A stretch of 26,793 nt of DNA from Dehalococcoidia bacterium UBA1123 (GCA_002313895.1 DCAW01000007.1:25401-52193), one strand, 5' to 3'. Positions 16,284 to 24,446 are shown, counted from the stretch's first letter. A program made the numbers and translations. Notes: generated from the letters alone by a model not told the origin.

Positions 16284-17063
16284 TCAAATTCCCATTATGT
16301 GATAACCGGTGTCAACGTGAAGCACCACGCCCGTTATGCCGCTCGCCATTCCGCTGGACAGAAACAGGGCGGTGTTCGCCACCTCATCGTGGGTGATATT
16401 TCGTCCCATCGGCGAGCGTTCGGCGTGAACACGCTTCATGTCCCGATAATTGCTGATGGCCCGAGAGGACAATGTGTCCAACGGCCCCGCAGATATGGCA
16501 TTCACCCGGATATTGTCTCTCCCCAAATCCGAAGCCAACTGTCGCACTTCGTTCTCAAGCGCCGCCTTTGCGGTCCCCATCACGTTATATCCGGGGAACA
16601 CTTTGGTTGACGCCATAAAAGTCAGCGTCAGGACGCTTCCGCCGTTCTCGGACATAAGTGGCGCGGCATACCTGACCACTGGAACCAGCGAATACGCGCT
16701 GATGTCCAGCGCCAGCCTGAACCCGTCCCGACCAGTGTCTACAAACCTGCCGCCCAGGTCGTCGCGATTGGCGAACGCGATGCTGTGAACGACGGTCTCC
16801 ACATGCCCAAGTTCAGTTTCCACCTGCTTGAACATCGCCTCGACATTGGCATCTTCGCTCACATCGCATTCGACCAGCAAAGGTTCGTTGTTGAGACCTC
16901 CAACCAGCTTATCAACGCTACTTCGCAGGCGTTCGTTCTGATAGGCTAGCACGAGCGTCGCGCCAGCCTCGTCTAGCGTCCGAGCGATCGACCATGCGAT
17001 GCTCCGCTGATTCGCCACGCCGAATACCACGGCATTCTGTCCTGAAAGATCAATCGCGTACAT
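16284..17063 (-). CDS. fabI: Enoyl-[acyl-carrier-protein] reductase (FabI type)
   Basis: A 259-residue short-chain dehydrogenase of the FabI type, which reduces enoyl-ACP with NAD(P)H in the last step of fatty-acid elongation. Evidence is the FabI-style cofactor loop GVANQRSIAWSIA, the active-site stretch PGYNVMGTAKAALE with Tyr and Lys six residues apart, VRVNAISAGPL-like IRVNAISAGPLDTLS, and SGITGVVLHVDTGY near the end. One oddity: where E. coli FabI has SYLGA, with a second conserved tyrosine, this protein has TFMAS, so that Tyr is Phe. The ATG has GGAGG 5 bases upstream. Being first in an operon with a ThDP decarboxylase is unusual for a housekeeping enzyme, so a specialised enoyl-thioester role is possible. 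Confidence 0.88.
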   Translation of the reverse strand: MYAIDLSGQNAVVFGVANQRSIAWSIARTLDEAGATLVLAYQNERLRSSVDKLVGGLNNEPLLVECDVSEDANVEAMFKQVETELGHVETVVHSIAFANRDDLGGRFVDTGRDGFRLALDISAYSLVPVVRYAAPLMSENGGSVLTLTFMASTKVFPGYNVMGTAKAALENEVRQLASDLGRDNIRVNAISAGPLDTLSSRAISNYRDMKRVHAERSPMGRNITHDEVANTALFLSSGMASGITGVVLHVDTGYHIMGI

Positions 17064-17104
17064 CCGTACCTCCGTAATGTGGAGTCAATTCGATGGCGTA
17101 CTGC

Positions 17105-17134
17105 ATTGTATTGCCCTCGGCATTATCGCGACAA
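17105..17134 (-). promoter_or_regulatory. Promoter candidate for fabI and the decarboxylase genes
   Basis: On the minus strand TTGTCG (17134-17129), 18 bases and TACAAT (17110-17105) fit a sigma70-type promoter. Transcription would start near 17098, about 35 bases before the fabI ATG. Confidence 0.4.
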
Positions 17135-17163
17135 CCCCAACCGACCCTCCTGTAACACAAACA

Positions 17164-17187
17164 AGGGCAGACACAACGACCTGCCCT
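17164..17187 (-). terminator. Hairpin, possible terminator of the LiaF-like gene
   Basis: AGGGCAG (17164-17170) and CTGCCCT (17181-17187) form a 7-bp stem with a 10-base loop. On the minus strand it is followed by a T-rich tail (TGTTTGTGTT). It lies between the leftward LiaF-like gene and the fabI promoter, where a terminator would be expected. The stem is short, so confidence is limited. Confidence 0.4.
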
Positions 17188-17271
17188 CGCTCCACGCGCT
17201 CCCGCGTTCTTGTATTTGAATGTCCGAGTGTGTAAGCGAACGCTGACGTCTGCCGCTCCCACATTGATGTG

Positions 17272-17982
17272 CTATATTACGCGATTGTCGGCGGTGTCAA
17301 AGTCCGGCGATTCGTAAACCCTGTCGAACTTCAGGAACCTGTCAGTGTCGATATCCACAGAACTGAGACTCGAATTGTTGGTGATCCTCGCCGCAACGCC
17401 TTCTGGAATTCTGATGTTGATCTCCGCCGCGCCGCCTCTGATATCCGCCCTAACCATGCCTGTTTCGGGAAGCACAAAGCTGATATCTGCCGCTCCGATG
17501 TTGGCATCCAGGCCAGCCACCCTCAGGCCGCTGAGATCGACGTCCATGTCAGCGGCGCCTCCGTCCAGATCAAAGGAGATCTGAGGCGTTGAGGACAGCG
17601 CCAGTTCCCAACGCACGTTATCGAAGTGCCTGAAGAAGTTTCGGCCATCCATGGTGACGTCGACGATCGCGGTGTCTCCGGTCCTACGTATTTTCGTTCT
17701 GCCGCGCCGGCCAAAATAGTTTGCGTCGATCAGGTCTGCCGACGCTTCTGGGAGGGGGCCGACGATCAATGTGCCAGCGCCAAAATCTATGTTGACATCC
17801 GCTCGAACCGCTCCTGCAAGTGTCGCCACATAGCGCTCCGGCAGATCGCCGCTCGTGGTCCCGGTGAGAGCATAAGCTCCGCCGACAGACCCGGCGAACA
17901 TCAGCACGACAAGCGTCGAGCGCGTCGTCCAATGTACATATTCGCTCCCGCGACAATCAACACCGCCAGCTAGAACCGCCAT
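17272..17982 (-). CDS. Membrane-anchored LiaF/toastrack-like beta-repeat protein
   Basis: About 236 residues with a hydrophobic N-terminal segment (STLVVLMFAGSVGGAYAL). A domain rich in short beta-strand repeats follows: ADVNIDFGAGTLIVGPL, ISFDLDGGAADMDVDLSGL, LDANIGAADISFVLP, VRADIRGGAAEINIRIPEG. Such G-A-A-D/E-I repeats are typical of the toastrack fold (DUF2154/DUF4097) in LiaF-like cell-envelope stress proteins. The most likely role is an envelope-located accessory or sensor protein, but no partner kinase, regulator or LiaI-like gene is adjacent. The start is uncertain: the ATG at 17982 is used, the frame remains open upstream to a TTG at 18030, and no ribosome-binding site decides it. 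It is apparently monocistronic. Confidence 0.68.
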   Translation of the reverse strand: MAVLAGGVDCRGSEYVHWTTRSTLVVLMFAGSVGGAYALTGTTSGDLPERYVATLAGAVRADVNIDFGAGTLIVGPLPEASADLIDANYFGRRGRTKIRRTGDTAIVDVTMDGRNFFRHFDNVRWELALSSTPQISFDLDGGAADMDVDLSGLRVAGLDANIGAADISFVLPETGMVRADIRGGAAEINIRIPEGVAARITNNSSLSSVDIDTDRFLKFDRVYESPDFDTADNRVI

Positions 17983-18185
17983 AATTCGAACCAAACGGTC
18001 CACGGCAAACCGGCCAGTGGAAAAGGCCAAGGAACGATAGCGCTACGAAAAATTGACGATAAGTGGCTGCTCGTCCACGAGCGCCTGCGCAAATGAGGAC
18101 ATGCGCGGAAGCGGTTTAGACGTCCGATATCAACCTGGGCGATAATCCGTTCGTGTGAGCGTGTGCGTCGAGCCAGCGCCGACGG

Positions 18186-19022
18186 TCAGAGGGCCTGCCA
18201 GCGCCTGACACCGTCTTGACGCGACAACCTACCGAATCCAGGCTTAGGAAAATGGCCGGACGCCACGACCGCGCTCTCTTTCTCGGCCCGGTCGAGAATC
18301 TCCCGACGGCTCACAGGCGAAGTCTCGTTGTCAACATCCGCTCTCGGATTCCAATCCGTGTGATGCGCTTGAATTGGCATATGAGCGGCATCGCCCAGAA
18401 TCACTGCATTCTCGCTGGCTGACGAAACCCAGAAACTGGTGTGCCCAGGCGTATGACCTGGAGTCGGAACCGCTGTCAAAACGTCCGTGATCTGCTCGCC
18501 GCCCTCAATGAACTCCAACAGGCCCAAAGGCTCCAGAGGCGTCACCTGATCCTTAATATAGGAGAACATCTTCATTCCTGACCGCCGAGTGAACATAACC
18601 CAATCCGCCCTGGGAATCCAGTATTTGGCATTTCGGAATGTCGGTTCGTAACCGCGATCTCGCAAAATCAGGTTCCCGCCAACGTGGTCCAGGTGGAGAT
18701 GCGTGATCGCCACCACGTCAATTTCGTCGGGACTGATACCCCGTTCCGACATATCGCCGAGTAACTGCCCGCTCTCGGAGTGGTCGAAGCCGTGGTCAAC
18801 GCCGCCAAGACCGGTGTCAATCAAGACAGTCGCTCCAGATGACCGGACAACGAATGACCCGATATTCAACAGAATTCTGCCTTCGTCGGTCAGTTGGTCA
18901 AGGTACGGCTGCCAGTCTTCTTCGGGCACGTTCGGGAAGAAATTCGACGGCTCGAACTCCAGGTAGCCGTCCGATAGCGCTGTTATCTCGACATCCCCGA
19001 CGCGAACGCTGTAATCAGGCAA
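18186..19022 (-). CDS. MBL-fold metallo-hydrolase
   Basis: A 278-residue metallo-beta-lactamase-fold hydrolase. The zinc motif is THLHLDHVGG (His108, His110, Asp112, His113), followed by PTPGHTPGH, GDAAH and a late SGHFP. The overall pattern resembles the lactonase/methyl-parathion-hydrolase branch (VGDVEITALSDGYLEF at the start and LLNIGSFVVRSSGATVLIDTGLG). These enzymes hydrolyse lactones, esters or phosphotriesters; the substrate is not predictable here. The TTG at 19022 is chosen: AGAGG is 6 bases upstream and it overlaps the LLM gene stop by 8 bases, which explains the longer open frame. No signal peptide is present. Tight coupling to a flavin-dependent oxidoreductase suggests a two-step oxidation and hydrolysis route. 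Confidence 0.9.
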   Translation of the reverse strand: MPDYSVRVGDVEITALSDGYLEFEPSNFFPNVPEEDWQPYLDQLTDEGRILLNIGSFVVRSSGATVLIDTGLGGVDHGFDHSESGQLLGDMSERGISPDEIDVVAITHLHLDHVGGNLILRDRGYEPTFRNAKYWIPRADWVMFTRRSGMKMFSYIKDQVTPLEPLGLLEFIEGGEQITDVLTAVPTPGHTPGHTSFWVSSASENAVILGDAAHMPIQAHHTDWNPRADVDNETSPVSRREILDRAEKESAVVASGHFPKPGFGRLSRQDGVRRWQAL

Positions 19023-19962
19023 CGGTCGCCTCTTTCTTGCCGTGATAGTGAGGCACAACCTCTTTGCCAAGTAGCTCCAACTGCTCCATCATCAATTCTG
19101 GAGCGCAGGCCGGGCGAACCACTATCTTCGGCGCTCCGGCGTCAATATATCGCTCCATCAACTGCGAGACGTGGTCAGGCGTGCCGAACGCCGAGAACTC
19201 AGCGTAATCCACATCGGTCCGACGCCTCAGCATATAGGGCGCTGCCTGCTTCGCCGCCTCCTCAGGAGTGTCGGCTATGAAATACGAGAACAGCACGCCG
19301 TAGTGATCGTCCTCGATCTCGTTGCCATGCTCCAACGCTCCGACTTTGATTCTCGCGACCCCATCGGCCACCTCGTCCGGGGTCGCTTGAGACACGAGCC
19401 AACCATCGCCGATTCTGGCAGTGCGCTGTATCGCCGCCTCGCTTCGCCCGCCTATCCACATCGGAGGCAGGTCTTTCTGCACAGGCTTGGGCTGGATAGT
19501 CACGTCATTCAGTGTGTAATACTTTCCGTGAAAAGTAACATTGTCCTGAGACCAAAGCAGCTTCATAACCTCGATTGCCTCGTCGGTCCTGCCGCCTCGT
19601 TGACGCTTGGGAGAGCCGCAAGCCTCGAACTCCCGCTCATCCTCCGTTCCCAGACCAACAGCAGGCAACACGCGGCCTCCGGAAAGAAAGTCCAGCGTCG
19701 CGATCTCCTTCGCCAGAACGGTAGGATTTCGCAGAGGCAAAGCTAGCACGCTGGTGCCGAATTTCAGCTTCTTCGTTCGAGCCGCAATGAAAGACAGCGC
19801 GATCATCGGCTCGACATTCATGATCTCGGACACAATCCGGTCGCTCAGCCACAGCGAGTCGATATCCAACTCCTCGCAGGCATCCACGTACTGCCACAAC
19901 TCGTCAGGGTCTTGAGTCGGGAAGGGCCATCCGCCGAATCCAATACCAATCTTTACTGACAT
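19015..19962 (-). CDS. LLM class flavin-dependent oxidoreductase
   Basis: A 315-residue luciferase-like (F420/FMN-type) TIM-barrel oxidoreductase. Typical segments are DSLWLSDRI, KLKFGTSVLALPLRNPTVLAKEIATLDFLSGGRVLPAVGLG, MKLLWSQDNVTFHGKYYTL and PPMWIGGRSEAAIQRTARIGDGWL. Whether it uses FMN or F420 cannot be decided from this reading. Such enzymes oxidise a wide range of organic substrates and are known to be expanded in some marine Chloroflexota. The ATG has a strong GGAGG 6 bases upstream. The gene follows the ABC exporter by 38 bases and overlaps the MBL hydrolase, so it is probably in the same transcript. Confidence 0.92.
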   Translation of the reverse strand: MSVKIGIGFGGWPFPTQDPDELWQYVDACEELDIDSLWLSDRIVSEIMNVEPMIALSFIAARTKKLKFGTSVLALPLRNPTVLAKEIATLDFLSGGRVLPAVGLGTEDEREFEACGSPKRQRGGRTDEAIEVMKLLWSQDNVTFHGKYYTLNDVTIQPKPVQKDLPPMWIGGRSEAAIQRTARIGDGWLVSQATPDEVADGVARIKVGALEHGNEIEDDHYGVLFSYFIADTPEEAAKQAAPYMLRRRTDVDYAEFSAFGTPDHVSQLMERYIDAGAPKIVVRPACAPELMMEQLELLGKEVVPHYHGKKEATVA

Positions 19963-20000
19963 AGCATTTCCTCCTTAGAACATCGAACAAAACACGGGTC

Positions 20001-21794
20001 CTAACTCGCCAGCAGGGCCGGAACGTCAACATCTCCGCTGGCGCTTGTCACCACGCCCCCCTCAATCTCCAACCGAGCGTTGCAATATTCCAACGTGCTG
20101 AGCCGGTGGGCGATCATAAATGTCGTCCTGCCAACCATCAGCCGCTCCATAGTCTCCATGATACCGGCCTCGGTCTCCACATCCACTGAGCTAGTCGGTT
20201 CGTCGAGAATTAAAATAGGCGCGTCTTTCAAAAACGCCCGCGAGAGAGCAATCCTTTGCCTCTCGCCTCCAGAGAGCTTCATTCCGCGCTCGCCCACCAG
20301 AGTCTCGAAACCGTCGGGCAAACCTGCGATGAACTCATACACATTTGCCGAGCGCGCCGCGTCCTCAATATCCTTTGCGAGAGCTTCCGGCCTGCCGTAG
20401 GCGATATTCTCGCTGATAGTAGTTGAGAATAACACTGGTTCTTGCAACACGATCGCGAACTGGTCTCTAAGATCAGCCAAGGCATAGTCCCGGATATCGA
20501 CGCCGTCAATCAACACAGACCCTTCGTCAGTGTCATAGAACCTGGGAAGAAGGCTGGCAATTGTTGTCTTGCCTGCTCCCGTCCTTCCCGAAACGCCGAG
20601 TCTAGTCCCTGGCCTTACCTTGAAGGAAACGTCGTCCAGAACATCGGACCCGCGACCGTAGGAAAATGACACATTGCGAAACTCCACCTCTCCTTTGGCG
20701 GTCTCCAATCGTCGAGGATTCGGACCGTCCAACACATCTGGAATCTCATCCAGCACCTCAAAAGCCCTCTCCGCGCTCACCAACGACGACTGCAACGATG
20801 CCGTCTGCCTGCTAATTGTCCTCAGCGGTTCGTATAGCTGTGTGATATACGCCAAGACGACCAGCAGCTCTCCCAGAGTTAGCTGGCCGTTCAGAACATT
20901 CCGCATGCCGACATACAGCACGAGAGCCGTACCCAGCGCGATGGTCATGTTAACCAGCAGACCGAACACTCCTTCGGCCCAACCCAGCCATACCCGTTTT
21001 TCAACGGCCAGATCGGCCTGCTCTTCGAAACGGTCTTGCTCGCCTTTCTCGCGCCCGAAAGCCTTGACCACGCGAAAGGCGGTCAGGGCCTCCTGAACGA
21101 CTCGGATGGAGAACCCTTCAATACGGCGAGCCTCCCGATAGCGAGGCCGCATTCGAGTGTTGTAGAATCGCGCCAACCCGAACAACATAGGCGAGACCGC
21201 CAGTGCGACCAGCGCAAGTTGCCAGTCTATTCTCGCAATCACAAACACCATTGCAACCAACGTTACGGCAGACCCCAACGTCGGAATAACGCTGTTGATG
21301 GCCACATCCCGGATTGCCGGCGCGTCCATCTGAACCCGATACACCGATTCCGCCATCCCCTGCGTGTCGTGATACCGAAGGGACAAGCGTTGAAGATGAG
21401 CGAACAGCTTCGACCGGAATTCCTTCGCCAATCCCTGACCGGCGACAGCCCGTAGCGCATAGCTGCCCAACTCCTGAAGCTGAGTGAGCAAAACGATCAG
21501 CAGTTGAAAGCCAGCCACGAACGCCAGAAGGCCGAGGTTTGAATCCGTCCAAGCGTCAGGCACAAAGGGAGAGATGAATCCGGGCAGTTCGTCAGAACCG
21601 ACCACCCTGTCAACCGCTATGGCAAGGGGCACTGGAGTCAATAACGCAAGCGGCACACCGAACATTCGCAGGGCGAGAATCGCCGATATGTGTCCCCAAT
21701 AGGGTCGCGCCTGTTTGACAAGCCTCCCTAAAAGAGCTCTGTCACTCTGGCTTTTACGGGTAGGTTCTGGCCGATCAACCATCCGGTGATTCAT
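20001..21794 (-). CDS. ABC transporter, fused permease and ATPase (type IV exporter half)
   Basis: A 597-residue half-transporter with an N-terminal six-helix membrane domain (about 25-325) and a C-terminal nucleotide-binding domain. Walker A is GRTGAGKT (about 403-410), the Q-loop is VLQEPVLF, the signature is LSGGE (about 507-511), Walker B is ILILDE (about 528-533) and the H-loop is IAHRLST (His about 563). All catalytic motifs are intact, so it should be an active homodimeric MsbA/BmrA-like exporter. No partner half is adjacent. The ATG at 21794 is preferred over an in-frame TTG at 21815 because GGTGG lies 6 bases before it. It is 58 bases downstream of the HAD gene and 38 bases upstream of the LLM gene. 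The substrate is unknown. Confidence 0.9.
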   Translation of the reverse strand: MNHRMVDRPEPTRKSQSDRALLGRLVKQARPYWGHISAILALRMFGVPLALLTPVPLAIAVDRVVGSDELPGFISPFVPDAWTDSNLGLLAFVAGFQLLIVLLTQLQELGSYALRAVAGQGLAKEFRSKLFAHLQRLSLRYHDTQGMAESVYRVQMDAPAIRDVAINSVIPTLGSAVTLVAMVFVIARIDWQLALVALAVSPMLFGLARFYNTRMRPRYREARRIEGFSIRVVQEALTAFRVVKAFGREKGEQDRFEEQADLAVEKRVWLGWAEGVFGLLVNMTIALGTALVLYVGMRNVLNGQLTLGELLVVLAYITQLYEPLRTISRQTASLQSSLVSAERAFEVLDEIPDVLDGPNPRRLETAKGEVEFRNVSFSYGRGSDVLDDVSFKVRPGTRLGVSGRTGAGKTTIASLLPRFYDTDEGSVLIDGVDIRDYALADLRDQFAIVLQEPVLFSTTISENIAYGRPEALAKDIEDAARSANVYEFIAGLPDGFETLVGERGMKLSGGERQRIALSRAFLKDAPILILDEPTSSVDVETEAGIMETMERLMVGRTTFMIAHRLSTLEYCNARLEIEGGVVTSASGDVDVPALLAS

Positions 21795-21852
21795 TGAGCG
21801 CCACCAAACACCCAATTCTCGGTCGAATCGATCCCAAAATCATTAACCAAAC

Positions 21853-22563
21853 CTATGCATCCAACAAATTATCGGCCAGCCCATCGAAATCGTCTACAAG
21901 CATATCTGGTTTGTATTGAATTGAGTCCTCATAAGGAAGCCTGTAACGATTCACGTATACCCCTCGATAACCGCTGGCGCGGGCGCCCATGATGTCGAAA
22001 GAGTGCGCCGCCACCATGAGAATTTCTGAAGGCTCCGAGTCCAACAGCCGGGCCGCCGTCCTGTACACCGATGGATGAGGCTTGAAGAACCCAGCCTCCT
22101 CTACTGAGATTATCCGGTGAAATTCGAACTTGATGCGATTGTCGGCCAGATGCTTCAGGAACCACGGCTCACCGTTCGACAGCGCCACGAGCCGATACTT
22201 GCCTTTTAATCGTTCCAGGCCTCTCACCGAGTCTTCGTAAGGCCGCAGGTTTTGCCACACCCGCATGAACCGGTCAATCTGCCGGTTGTTAAACTCGATG
22301 CCGTTGACTCTCAGGCAGTATGCTAGAGCACGGCGACAGGTCTCAAGATAGCCGCTATGTCCCAGCATCATCAAGGAATCCTGATACTGCTCAATGCGCT
22401 GTCTCGCCCGCCACTGCGGCCAGAACTCTGCTCCGCTAATCTCAGCGCCAAGTTCCTCCATCAATTTTTGCGTTGGCGAGACGAGGCTTCCCGTCAAATC
22501 GAGAACCGTGCCAAAAACATCAAACGTCAACGTAGTGACAGATTTCAAAGATTCAGGGACCAT
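21853..22563 (-). CDS. HAD superfamily hydrolase (haloacid dehalogenase type II-like)
   Basis: A 236-residue HAD hydrolase. Motif I is FDVFGT with nucleophile Asp15, motif II is ALSNGEP, the motif III Lys is in GFFKPHPSVY, and motif IV is MVAAHSFDIMGA. The AAHSFDIMGA form and the long cap (about 25-110) resemble type II (S)-2-haloacid dehalogenases, though many such proteins are phosphatases. The key arginine and tyrosine of true dehalogenases cannot be confirmed without an alignment. The ATG at 22563 is preferred; the frame is open upstream to a TTG at 22599. A weak GGTGA lies about 9 bases before the ATG. It is the first gene of the probable HAD-ABC-LLM-MBL transcript. Confidence 0.85.
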   Translation of the reverse strand: MVPESLKSVTTLTFDVFGTVLDLTGSLVSPTQKLMEELGAEISGAEFWPQWRARQRIEQYQDSLMMLGHSGYLETCRRALAYCLRVNGIEFNNRQIDRFMRVWQNLRPYEDSVRGLERLKGKYRLVALSNGEPWFLKHLADNRIKFEFHRIISVEEAGFFKPHPSVYRTAARLLDSEPSEILMVAAHSFDIMGARASGYRGVYVNRYRLPYEDSIQYKPDMLVDDFDGLADNLLDA

Positions 22564-22731
22564 AAATCCAACATCACCCTTTAGGACAGAGTGGAACAAA
22601 TCCTATCGGATTCAGGTTGACTCTGCCAGACCAACGTGCGGTAAACACAGACGCCCGACGGGTTAACGCCGAGCGTGCTGACACTATCAAAAATATCACA
22701 TTTCGTCGACCACCGGCTGGCCGTTTTCGAA

Positions 22732-23175
22732 TCACACTTCGTGATAACGCCACGCTCTGAACCCATAATACACCCCCCCGAGAACGGTGGTGAATATCGA
22801 TGCCCATGTTATGAACGGCATGATAGCAGGCGATCTCACAGATCGAGCAACAAGCAGAACGTTTCTCACGCCATCGGGATAGAAAGCCTGCGCCCAGAAA
22901 TATCCAAACCATGCGCCAATGACGCCTCCGCCCATCGCGAACAAAAACCCGGTAGCCACGATTTTCCAGTTGGTCTCCGGCTTGAAATATGCTAGAAAAC
23001 CAGCGACGCTTGAGCCTGCTCCAGTCACGAACACAAGCATCCACATAGGTGGCGTGTATAGGCCTGGAAGTACGAAGAAGAAGAGAACCAGTGCAGCGAT
23101 TCCAAATAGCACTCCAAACAATAATGCCAATCCGCTTCGAAGCCCGATTGCGAACAGATACTCGGCTGACAGCAT
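22732..23175 (-). CDS. Small four-helix membrane protein, unknown function
   Basis: A 147-residue integral membrane protein with hydrophobic helices at about 15-37, 43-63, 70-92 and 118-138. The third is glycine rich (GFLFAMGGGVIGAWFGYFWAQ). No catalytic motif or known domain is recognised. The ATG at 23175 has only a weak upstream AGG. It lies about 170 bases from the HAD gene and about 160 bases from the terminator of the lyase gene, so it is probably transcribed alone. The helix count and clean reading frame support a real gene. Function unknown. Confidence 0.7.
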   Translation of the reverse strand: MLSAEYLFAIGLRSGLALLFGVLFGIAALVLFFFVLPGLYTPPMWMLVFVTGAGSSVAGFLAYFKPETNWKIVATGFLFAMGGGVIGAWFGYFWAQAFYPDGVRNVLLVARSVRSPAIMPFITWASIFTTVLGGVYYGFRAWRYHEV

Positions 23176-23347
23176 GGATTAATCCAACCTTTTCCTACTG
23201 CATGAATAATTTGAACGGTATAATCATACACGTATGTTGACCCAATATCGTGGGCGTATTCGTCGATCTTATTAGTAACTACCAACCAACAAACGCAGCA
23301 GCTTTCACTAAACCGCCGGAATTTTCATGAAGTTCAAAGCGGAAAAA

Positions 23348-23369
23348 AGGGGCGCTGTTGAGCGCCCCT
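23348..23369 (-). terminator. Intrinsic terminator of the DapA-like gene
   Basis: On the minus strand a 9-bp stem, AGGGGCGCT and AGCGCCCCT, closes a 4-base loop and is followed at once by six T residues (23348-23343). It lies 22 bases after the stop of the leftward lyase gene. This is a textbook Rho-independent terminator. Confidence 0.9.
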
Positions 23370-23391
23370 CATGTTTTACCGATCGCGTAGT

Positions 23392-24297
23392 CTAGTCGTC
23401 AGACTGGGCAACTGCAACCCTGCCCACACCGATCGCTGCGGCTCGGCTGATCACCTCTTCACGTTGCTGCGGCGTCAGCGGTAGTGTCGGCAATCGTGGG
23501 TCGCCACAGTCGATGCCCAACCGCTCAGTGAGCAAGGCTTTCAACACGCCATGCATTCCAAACTCTCGAACGATGTCCGTGACCTTCGAACCCTGGGACT
23601 GAGCAGCCTTCGCCGCATCAATGTCGCCAGCTTGATATGCTCTCCAGATTTCCACCCAGAACTCCGGCGCGGCGTTTGGCGGGCCGTCCACGCATCCTGT
23701 TGCCCCGTTAATCATCGCGGGGAGCATCAGCATCGAGTTGCCTATTAGCACATCGAGGCCCATCTCTGCGAACGCTCGAACATTGCCCTGATTCATGGCA
23801 GAGTGCTTCAGCCCTTTGAGTTGAGGCACGCCATCTTGAATTTTTTGCATCAGTTCCGGCGTTATTTCTACCCCGGTCGCAGAAGGCAGGTTATAGACAA
23901 ACAGAGGCACATTTGCAGCTGCTCCAACCGTCTTGTAGTGCTGAACAATAGCTTCATCCGTCTGCCTATAGAAGAAAGGAGGGACGCAGCATATGGCCTC
24001 AACGCCTGCCTCTGCGGCATGTTCTGCCAATGCCGCCGCCCTCTTTGTCGTGGCGGCGCCGACGTGCATGATGTTGTTCACTCGGCCTCGGTTTTGGTCT
24101 GCGGCGATATCCGCGATTCGCATGTTCTCTTCGTCATCTAACAAAACGCTCTCGCCGGTCCCACCAGCCACCCAAAATCCTGTAACGCCCGCCTGAATAT
24201 TAAACTCCATAACCTCGCGAAACGCAGCTTCGTTCAGATTTCCATCTGAGTCCATCGGTGTGATAATTGCGGGAAGTATCCCTTCAAAATCGGCCAT
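23392..24297 (-). CDS. DapA/NanA superfamily lyase (dihydrodipicolinate synthase-like)
   Basis: A 301-residue class I aldolase of the DHDPS/N-acetylneuraminate lyase superfamily. The pyruvate-binding Schiff-base Lys is in LKGLKHSA (Lys164), the catalytic Tyr is in FVYNLPSATG (Tyr135), and the substrate loop is GGTGES (45-50). True DapA usually has GTTGE, so the first Thr is replaced by Gly here. This fits better with a catabolic or other 2-keto acid lyase than with the lysine-pathway enzyme. The ATG at 24297 has GGAGG 6 bases upstream; the frame continues to 24396 without family similarity. It has its own promoter and a strong terminator, hence a single-gene unit. Superfamily is firm, substrate open. 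Confidence 0.88.
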   Translation of the reverse strand: MADFEGILPAIITPMDSDGNLNEAAFREVMEFNIQAGVTGFWVAGGTGESVLLDDEENMRIADIAADQNRGRVNNIMHVGAATTKRAAALAEHAAEAGVEAICCVPPFFYRQTDEAIVQHYKTVGAAANVPLFVYNLPSATGVEITPELMQKIQDGVPQLKGLKHSAMNQGNVRAFAEMGLDVLIGNSMLMLPAMINGATGCVDGPPNAAPEFWVEIWRAYQAGDIDAAKAAQSQGSKVTDIVREFGMHGVLKALLTERLGIDCGDPRLPTLPLTPQQREEVISRAAAIGVGRVAVAQSDD

Positions 24298-24343
24298 GTC
24301 TACCCTCCATATTGTGAATCCAAATTCGTAGAACAGTCGGCGT

Positions 24344-24372
24344 ATTCTAACACGCCCCTGTCTTCGTCGTAA
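24344..24372 (-). promoter_or_regulatory. Extended -10 promoter of the DapA-like gene
   Basis: On the minus strand TTACGA (24372-24367), 17 bases and TAGAAT (24349-24344) are found, with TG one base before the -10 (TGT-TAGAAT). The start of transcription would be near 24337, about 40 bases before the ATG. Confidence 0.5.
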
Positions 24373-24446
24373 CGCGCGCCCGTGGACGAGCCACAATACC
24401 GAACAACCAAATCCGACATCCCCAATCCATGTTGCGTCGTATTACT

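Noticed and set aside
23200..23290. AT-rich stretch with TTGGGT and TATACC on the minus strand as a promoter of the four-helix membrane protein gene
   Set aside because: Both boxes are poor matches and no second line of evidence supports them.
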